Of a stretch of 64,000 nucleotides of DNA, positions 57,402 through 64,000 are shown in pieces. Source of the stretch: Solanum dulcamara (lineage: Eukaryota > Streptophyta > Magnoliopsida > Solanales > Solanaceae); NCBI RefSeq assembly GCF_947179165.1, contig NC_077247.1, forward strand, positions 14,149,501-14,213,500. The letters are read 5' to 3'. The position numbers and the translations under genes were made by a program. Numbering within the stretch: position 1 is the stretch's first letter; every line of letters begins with the position of its first letter. The notes under the pieces are model-generated. The model worked only from the letters and a program-made list of their open reading frames with translations, did not search any database and was not told where the DNA came from.

Positions 57402-58258
57402 TGTAACATCCCAAAGCATTTTAAATTAGACCCTTTAGAAAAGCCCAGAAGAAAGTGAGTAAGACTCTTCAAAACAATGACCTACAACTAATACCCTATG
57501 GATCATAGACAGAGATATGGGTCATAGGTTAGGTTTGTAGGCCACTCCTACACTTAGTGAAACTCTGACATTGTGGAGACTCTCCTACAGATGGCTTCTA
57601 CGGCTCGTAGAAGTTTTGATGGACATACGAAGGTTCCATAGGAGTGACTCTAAGGCCTATTTGACAGACCCATTCCATGAGCCCATACCATGATCTGTCG
57701 AAGGCCTATGACTCATAGAAGGGAACTGTAGACCCAATTTCATAATTCCAATAGCTACTGGGATGTGCACCATGTTTCATGACCATGGTCTATGAATCGT
57801 GTGAGGGTCTACGACCTGTAGAAGGGTCCGTAGACACAAACCCCCAGCACCCTCAGGATGATTCCATAACTGGCTTGGACAACTAATCGAGTGGTCTATG
57901 ATCTGTAAAAGGGATCTGTAGAACCAACCTCTACTATTCAAGTGAGTCCAACTTTTGACAATCAATTCCAATGACTAGTTTTCTATGACCCGTAGGTGTC
58001 CGTATGGTCCGTAGATGGGCCATAGTAGTTTTTAATAAAGGGTTGTTAGGTCTTCTCCCACCTTTCTATATCATAACTCTAATGTTTTAGGATGAAAATA
58101 GGTCCCATATTAGTATCTTACATGTGTTCCCCTCTTTAACACATAATATTTAGGAGTGGATTGGAAAGGAGAAAAAAGCTACGGTTCAAGCTCTTTAATC
58201 ATGTTCTTTGAGTTTCACCAAGAACATCATTCTTACATGTATGTAAGGATAATCATAG
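57402..58258 (+). repeat. Left part (857 bp) of element E 3' LTR
   Basis: It begins TGTAACATCCCAAAGC directly after the polypurine tract. It contains many imperfect repeats of CTACGACCYGTAGAAGG-type palindromes (57580-58020), also seen more weakly in the B LTR (26040-26400). It is cut at 58258 by the terminus of another LTR; no right arm is in the window. Confidence 0.75.
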
Positions 58259-58509
58259 TGTCAGGACCCAACCCCGTTGGCTACAACTGGGGTCTGACCT
58301 GGACCCCCGTATACTTGATTATTAGATATAACAATCAATATATCAACAATACATAAAAACCCCAGTGGGTCATAGTATTTTCATATACCTGTAGCCTCTT
58401 TCATTTGTATCTTGTCATGAAAGGGTGTGCAAGCTGACAAGGCTTTCATAGTATCTTGATATTTATAATACATCATGTAGACATAACTAAATAGAACTTA
58501 CACGTATAA
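58259..58509 (-). repeat. Terminal 251 bp of a minus-strand long LTR
   Basis: It begins TGTCAGGACCCAACCCCG, the exact terminus type of C and D, and follows their first 250 bp (TGTAGCCTCTTTCATTTG, then ATCATGTAGAC). It stops at 58509, where a plus-strand LTR begins. Confidence 0.85.
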
Positions 58510-58839
58510 TGTTACACCCCACACTCTTGAGCACGGAATATCTTCTTAAGTTCCTTAGACACTATCATGTGAGCCGGATAAGCTACGACACTATCAAACA
58601 ACTCTAAGGAAAGAAGATTGTGATACCTCGCGAGAAGGGAGGTTGGAGATAGAGTCATAAGAATCCGGAAAGAGTTGGAGGCTAAGAAATGAGTCGTAGG
58701 ACTCGATTTACCTACGTAAGACACTAAGTTAAGAGTCTTATACACTTAAGTTGCTTAAGGATATACCAAGCTTACGTAGTTCGGATTACATGAGCTCTTA
58801 AAGTAAGACGAGATTACGAACCCGCGAGGAAGGGAAAAA

Positions 58840-59070
58840 GACGACGCGTGGAAGACAATGGAGGAGCGACACGTGGAAGCACCTCAAGCAAGAAGAAGAT
58901 GCACCTACTTAGGGTCAAGTAGGTGATGCAGCTGCTTGGGGGAGGTGGACCCCGCTGCCACGTGGCAGCCCCTAATTGACAGCATGACACGGTGGCCAAT
59001 CATGGCTTGACACGTGTCATCCTTAGGGGCTGACATGTGTCACCCCTTGGGACCACCTATATAAGTTGAT
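58840..59070 (+). promoter_or_regulatory. Predicted U3 promoter of the 58510 LTR
   Basis: CGACACGTGGAAGC, GCCACGTGGCAGCC, TTGACACGTGTCATCC and CTGACATGTGTCACCCC are followed by CACCTATATAAGTTG at about 59045-59058, a good TATA box. This is the clearest example of the motif order found in the other long LTRs. Confidence 0.6.
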
Positions 59071-60759
59071 ATGTATCCTAATTACTTCAGTTCATTAACA
59101 AATTTCCAGCAGCAACGTGAGAAAACAAACCCTAAGAGCTAAGGAGAAAATTTCGACGACTTGGGAGAAAAAAATAGGTAAGTCCCATTTTCGTTCTGTA
59201 AATTAATTAATTAGTGTATACTACGATGATATGGAAGTATTAGTAGTACAAAATTAGGATTTTGTGCAGCAAAAATCGGACAGCAAGCTGCCACAATGAT
59301 TCAGCACGTGAAAACAATTCCGAGGCGCAATTTCGGCGAGTTCTAGCCAATTTCGGGAAAGGTAAGTTATTCCCCTCTAATTTGTAGTTTATGATGTTAA
59401 ATTATGGTGTATTACACACCTTAGGATCTGCTGGAAGTTGGGTAAAAGGTTTGAAAAGTTCAGCGTTCGGAATAAACGAATTTGGAATCGCTATAGTTAA
59501 GTTGTTGTCAAAATAAGGTGTTGTACTCGTAGGGGCTGCTGCTGGTTGTGTTGTGGCGTGTTGCAGGGTCTAAATGTTATCTAAATGAGGTGTGGGAGGT
59601 TCTGGTTGAAGCCACATTTCCCTCCTCTTTTCAATTAAAGAATTCGCGAAAGAAAGATTAAAGACTCTAGTTTTGGTATCTTAGTTTCGAGTTAATTGTC
59701 GGGGGTTTATATTGTGTAATTTTGACCGTAATATGTATATGTATGGGCTGCTGGTTGCATTGTTGGTTGGCTGCAGGTGCTAAGGACATGTTTGGGAATT
59801 CGGATAGGGCACATTATAGGGGAGGTGCTGCCCGATTTTCGTTAACATCCTAACTAGTTAAGGAACTAGTCGAGAAGGCGAGCGAAGGGATGAATGTTAT
59901 GAATACTCGTGGGTAGTCTAAGTTGCTGAAAAGTCCAAGGTTGTTAATACTTACATTACTTCCATGTTAAATAGGTTTCGAGGACAACGATGTGGACGTG
60001 ATTAAGAGAAGTCCATACAAGGTATGTGAAGCTTTCCTTTGGCGTGTTTTTGGAATAGATATGTAGAACTATTCTTCTTTTCTTTTGGCATGTCTTAGAT
60101 ATAAGTTATGAATGGTATGTATACGATATTTGGGATTCAATCCATTAGTAACGCCCTGAGTATGAGTCGAGACTCTTGTTTACTTCTTGGTATTAGAACT
60201 TCTGCAATAGCTGAGTCATTGCCTTTTTGTCTTCTATGTGATGAAAACTAGTACATGTAAAGCCTATTTCTTCTTTCCTTTGGAATGGCTTAACTTTAAG
60301 TGAAATGGTATATGATATAGGTTTAGAGGTAATTCCATTTATGAGCTCTGATTGTAACTCGTGACTTGTAGTCACTCCTGAACATTAAGAGTCTGAAAGT
60401 AGTCAAACTACTATTCTCGAGCCTGCTATATAATGAATAGAAAGTAGAGGTACCAGCTCCTCTTTTTGAGGCTCTGAAATGATAAATGCCGTTGATTGCA
60501 TGAGTTGAGTCTTTGACTAGATAAATTGTGTTTCTAATTGCATAGACTATATTTCTGATTGCATGAACTATGTGGCATTATTTTGATGCATGTTTGTGAT
60601 CCCTGAAGCCCCAACTGATATAAGCCCTAATGACATCTAAAGGGATACCTCGGATAATTACTCCCCCAGTCTTCAGGTGACGGTTCACTTGACTGTTTCA
60701 TCGAGTCTTAGATAATGACTTAGTTGCATATGGTTTTTCACTACTCTACTCGTGCATAC

Positions 60760-60956
60760 TGTAACCCATCCTTCCTCGAGTCCCATGATGGGCCAGGATA
60801 TGTTATCGTGCACAGTGTTACTGCTTCTTTCACCGCGTCCCGGGCCGGATGTGTATAGTTCCACGCACGAGGAGACGATGCCGTACGTGAGGTGTGATAT
60901 ATGTTATATGTTATGACGATACAATTATTCACCGAGTCCCGGGCCGGCTGTAATAT
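60760..60956 (+). repeat. Diverged repeats around GAGTCCCGGGCCGG
   Basis: Three GGGCCRG-centred units (about 60775, 60837, 60935), the same LTR position as the arrays in C, D and 7770-11009. Confidence 0.6.
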
Positions 60957-61126
60957 TGTTATAACCTGTATTTTGCACATTAGGGAATTTTGGGATAACG
61001 GTAATAAGTCAAGGGCAAGTCTATGGTTGATCTTGTTGGATACAAAATTCTTCTGACTAAATTGGAATTTCAACTTGGAAATATTAGAAAAAGTAAGGGG
61101 CAAAAATTGAAATTTCTCATGGAGGA
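60957..61126 (+). repeat. First 170 bp of another plus-strand LTR
   Basis: It begins TGTTATAACCTGTATTTTGC and resembles the first 200 bp of the LTR at 61127, both having GGAAATATTRGAAAA followed by AGGGGCAAAAA-type sequence. It is cut at the exact start of that LTR. Confidence 0.65.
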
Positions 61127-63862
61127 TGTTATATCCCGTATTTTATACGGTTGGATGTTTTAAGGTAGCCGTGGTAAAGTTAAGGGAATGAACATCTTCC
61201 AAAATTTATTTAATATACAAGTTGGATATGTATATTATTTATGATCATTAATAGTGTGGAAATATTGGAAAAGGCAAAGGGCAAAAAGGAAAATTCGCAA
61301 AGTGGCCTATGGTAATATTATGGAAGGCTAGGGGTAAAATGGGAATTTCACAAAGTCTTCAAGAAGACTCATGTGGGCCCCACATGCCACATGGCAGCCC
61401 ATGATTGGAGAAAAGGGGTGTGTTGGACCAATGAAACCTTGACATGTGTCACCACTTAGATCTTGACATTTGTCACCACTTAGGGCTTAACACGTGTCAC
61501 CACTTAGGGGATGACATGTGTCACCCCTAAAGTTGTATATATATATATATGAGTCTTATGACTCATTAATTTACACACTCATCTAGAGAATTCAATACAA
61601 GAAAAACGAAATTACAAGAGAAAAAAAGAAGAGAAAAGAAGAGAAATTAAGGTAGAAAGAAGGAAAGAGCCCAAAACGTTACCAAAAAGCCAATAAGTTT
61701 CAGCTGCGCTAAAGGGAATTCCGAGGCAAGTTTTGGCGAGTTTTGGTGAATTTCGGGAAAGGTAAAGTTTTCTGTTTTGAACTGGACTTTATGATGATGT
61801 TATGAAGTATATTACATGTCTTAAAATATGCTGGAAGTGGAAAAAAATGTATAAGGATGTTTGACGTTGGAAACAAACTAAATGGAAGTCGTAGTAGTTA
61901 AATCGAAGTCGCGTAGTGTGTTGTTGTTGTGGTGCTGCAGTTTGGTGGTGGTTTAATTGCGTGTTGTAGGGCTTTAAAGTACTCCAAAATGGATGTGTGT
62001 GCTTCTGGTTGCAGCCACACAACCCTCCGTTTGGTATGACTACATATTTTACGAAATAAAGGTTAAAAACTCTATTTTGGTACCGTAGTTTGGAATGAGT
62101 TGTATAGAGCTTGTATTGTGTAAAGTTGAAGTGATTTACTTGTATACATGCTGCTGGCTGTTTTTGTTGGTATGGTTGTTGACATGGTGTCCGAGTTGAA
62201 AACTCGGGGATGTTCAAGTTACAGGGGAGATGCTGCCCGATTTTCGGTAGATTCGGAGCTAGTAATAAACTAGTCGAGAGACATAGATAAGGAAATGATT
62301 CCTATGGTTATTTGGGTGTAGAGTTGGAAATTGGAAAGTGAAAGTTTATTAACCTTAGTATTAATTTTATGTTAAATAGGTACAAGAGACGACGAGGCGA
62401 GCATAGTTAAGAGTAATCCGTAAGAGGTACGTAAAGCGAACCTTTCTTTCTTTTGGCATGTCTTTGTCATAAGTACGTAAAGCGAATCTTTCTTTCTTTT
62501 GGCATGTTTTTGACATAAGTATATAAAGCATATTCTTTCAATTTTCATGTTTTGACATAAGTATGTAAAGCTAATCTTTGTTTTGGTATGGTATTTATGA
62601 AACAAAAATATGACTTTTATATAATTTCAAAGAGGTTCCTATTCCTAGAGCCATTAGGATGGACAATTCCTTGATTTCAAAAAAGGTATTTTATTATGCT
62701 TCGATACGTCTATATGATTCCAGAAGATTTATTCTGATATAATCCAGGGTAACTTTCGAAAGGTACTTGACATGAGTCTCGTCTCAATTTTTAAATGATA
62801 GCTCATTCTGATTATTCCATTGAGTCTTAAATATGATTTAAATTGCATATAGTTTCTCACTACTCCACTCGTGGATGCCTCAATGCTTCCTTCACTGAGC
62901 CTGGGCCAGGATATATTATCGTGCATATTTCTCTGCATTGTTCGCCGTGTCCCGACGTGAGGGGGCAGGTATGACATGTACATGGTAAATGTTATGCCAC
63001 GGAGTTATGCTGTGCCATGTACATATATGTTTGTGATATGATATGATATGATATGATTTGATATGGCCATCTGATATGATATGATTTGTTACGGAGATAT
63101 TCCCTACTCTGGTGTTATGCTGTGCCGTGGCGCCGATGATGGGAGGGCGATCACACTTTGTTCACCGAGTTCCATAATGGGGACGGATATGGCATATGTT
63201 TTTCTGCATACATTATCTGAGGTTTTGATCAGCATTTGATATCTCCAGACATTTTGCTCAGTTTTGTACATTCTATTGCGGTAATGACTTTACTTATTAC
63301 AACCCATTATATGTGGTTTGATAAGCATTTGATATTTATGGATATTTTGCTCATTTTTGCACTTTCTGCTCTGGAAATAACTTTACTTATTACAGTTCAT
63401 GCTCTACATACTCGGTATATTTTCCGTACTGACCCCCTTTCTTCGGGGGCTGCGTTACATGCCCGTAGGTACAGACGATTGGTTTGCTGATCCGCTCGCT
63501 TAGGACATCCACCATGTTGGTCGACAGCGCTCCTTTTTCCATAGCCCTATTTTGGTACTGACACTTTCTATTGTATATATATATATATACGTTGTTCAGG
63601 GTACGGCGGGGCTCTGTCCCGTCATATGACTAGGATATCATTTTGTAGAGGTCTGTAGACATAAGATGTGGGTTTTGTATATATATTTTGGGTTTTGTTT
63701 TGTGTTTCGTGATGGCCTATCGGCCTCGTGCATTATATCTATTTAGAGATCCCTTCTAATCATTACCTATATTTATTTGATTAATGTACTAAGTGGGGCT
63801 AAGGGTACGTATGGGTGCCCAACTTGGGCACCAGTCATGGCCTACGGAGTTGGGTCGTGACA
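61127..63862 (+). repeat. 5' LTR (2,736 bp) of an element running off the right edge
   Basis: It begins TGTTATATCCCGTATTTT and ends GGAGTTGGGTCGTGACA, four bases before a perfect primer-binding site. Block order matches the LTR at 3848-6654; for example, AGGTGCTGCCCGATTTTCG-like blocks and GGGCTAAGGGTACGTATGGG (63796) correspond to 6590. It has its own promoter repeats and TATA run. Confidence 0.85.
61437..61552 (+). promoter_or_regulatory. Predicted U3 promoter: four-copy 22-bp repeat and TATA run
   Basis: Four units of TTGACATGTGTCACCACTTA start near 61439, 61462, 61486 and 61511, each centred on a palindrome (one has CACGTG). GTATATATATATATATG follows at about 61535-61551, about 410 bp into the LTR. 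Equivalent repeats occur at 4325-4385. Confidence 0.55.
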
Positions 63863-64000
63863 GAAGTGGTATCAGAGCGGTCCTTCCTCAGAATGTCTAC
63901 AGACCATGTCTAGTAGAGTCTTGTTTATCGGTGTGTTGCGTGCCACATCTATAAACAGGAGGCTACAGGGCATTTAGGATGTTACCTTTCTTTCATATCT
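63863..64000 (+). mobile_element. Start of an internal region with intact primer-binding site
   Basis: GAAG, then TGGTATCAGAGC (63867-63878), then GTCTACAGACCATGTCTAGT and CACATCTATAAACAGGAGGC. These match the reverse complement of the C internal start (48960-49064) and D (42115-42190), so this element belongs to family G. The window ends before any coding sequence would be expected. Confidence 0.85.

Larger units (their letters stand above)
58510..60956 (+). repeat. Left 2.4 kb of a plus-strand long LTR, C/D type
   Basis: It begins TGTTACACCCCACACTC at an exact terminus and follows, inverted, the order of the C/D LTRs. For example, CCACGTGGCAGCCCC lies at about 58957, a promoter at 58840-59060, and GAGGACAACGATGTGGACG at 59979 corresponds to 33330. 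It stops at 60956 inside a GGGCCGG-centred repeat, about 0.8 kb short of the expected end. Confidence 0.8.

Noticed and set aside
58259..58830. Possible MITE or foldback element formed by the minus/plus LTR junction at 58509/58510
   Set aside because: The two sides are opposite ends of the long LTR type, not inverted copies of each other. A nested insertion at an exact terminus explains the junction better.
60957..61330. Short tandem duplication of the LTR start
   Set aside because: The two copies differ too much to be a recent duplication, and the second begins at an exact TG terminus after a 5-mer, so a nested insertion into a related LTR is simpler.
60741..62217. Minus-strand frames of 120 and 142 residues
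   Set aside because: They cross LTR boundaries (60956/61126) or lie antisense in an LTR and have no domain.
1..64000. tRNA genes, functional rRNA genes, host exons, satellite or telomere arrays
   Set aside because: I looked for tRNA-like B-box contexts, long conserved non-transposon frames and telomere-type repeats and found none beyond the 5S-like segment. A covariance-model scan and protein search would be needed to exclude small or divergent cases.

Overview
The window is plant repeat DNA with no recognisable host gene. It is AT-rich and consists almost entirely of broken and nested Ty3/gypsy-type LTR retrotransposons, with the gag, protease, RT, RNase H, integrase order, initiator-Met-tRNA primer sites, polypurine tracts and long LTRs. 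The long LTRs (2.1-3.6 kb), LTR ends of the TGTTACACCCC...GTCACGACA and TGTAAGA...CATGACA types, and palindromic CACGTG-rich promoters suggest a dicot, most likely Solanaceae, in pericentromeric-type heterochromatin. The taxon is inference. Every gag or pol reading frame I can read is interrupted, so I annotate them as pseudogenes.

Layout. 1-6654: two copies of a gag/RT-less long-LTR family ('G') joined head to head, then one complete LTR. 6655-7769: unassigned. 7770-11009: minus-strand long LTR lacking one end. 11010-13300: 3' end of a plus-strand B-like element. 13301-17855: minus-strand element F (gag plus 5' LTR), inserted in the RNase H region of element A. 17856-19847, 23221-23764 and 56078-56235: three pieces of minus-strand element A. 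A is split by a solo LTR (19848-23220, perfect target-site duplication ACCCA) and by a 32.3-kb insertion (23765-56077). That insertion is a tandem B array (LTR fragment, pol, LTR, gag-pol, LTR). Its second pol gene is split by long-LTR element C (31560-52368), and C is split beside its polypurine tract by related element D (34837-45699). This gives four levels: A > B > C > D. 56240-58258: 3' end of element E. 58259-64000: a chain of LTR left arms, each cut at the exact terminus of the next, ending in a 5' LTR with an intact primer-binding site whose body runs off the right edge.

Function. A, B, E and F are relics of autonomous elements. C, D and the left-end copy keep only an integrase remnant plus about 2.5-3 kb of shared internal DNA without coding, between 3.3-3.6-kb LTRs. 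They look like non-autonomous derivatives needing proteins in trans. The least ordinary item is a full-length 5S rRNA-like sequence at 40047-40166, inside D and antisense to it. All homologies and lengths were judged by eye; no alignment or database search was run.
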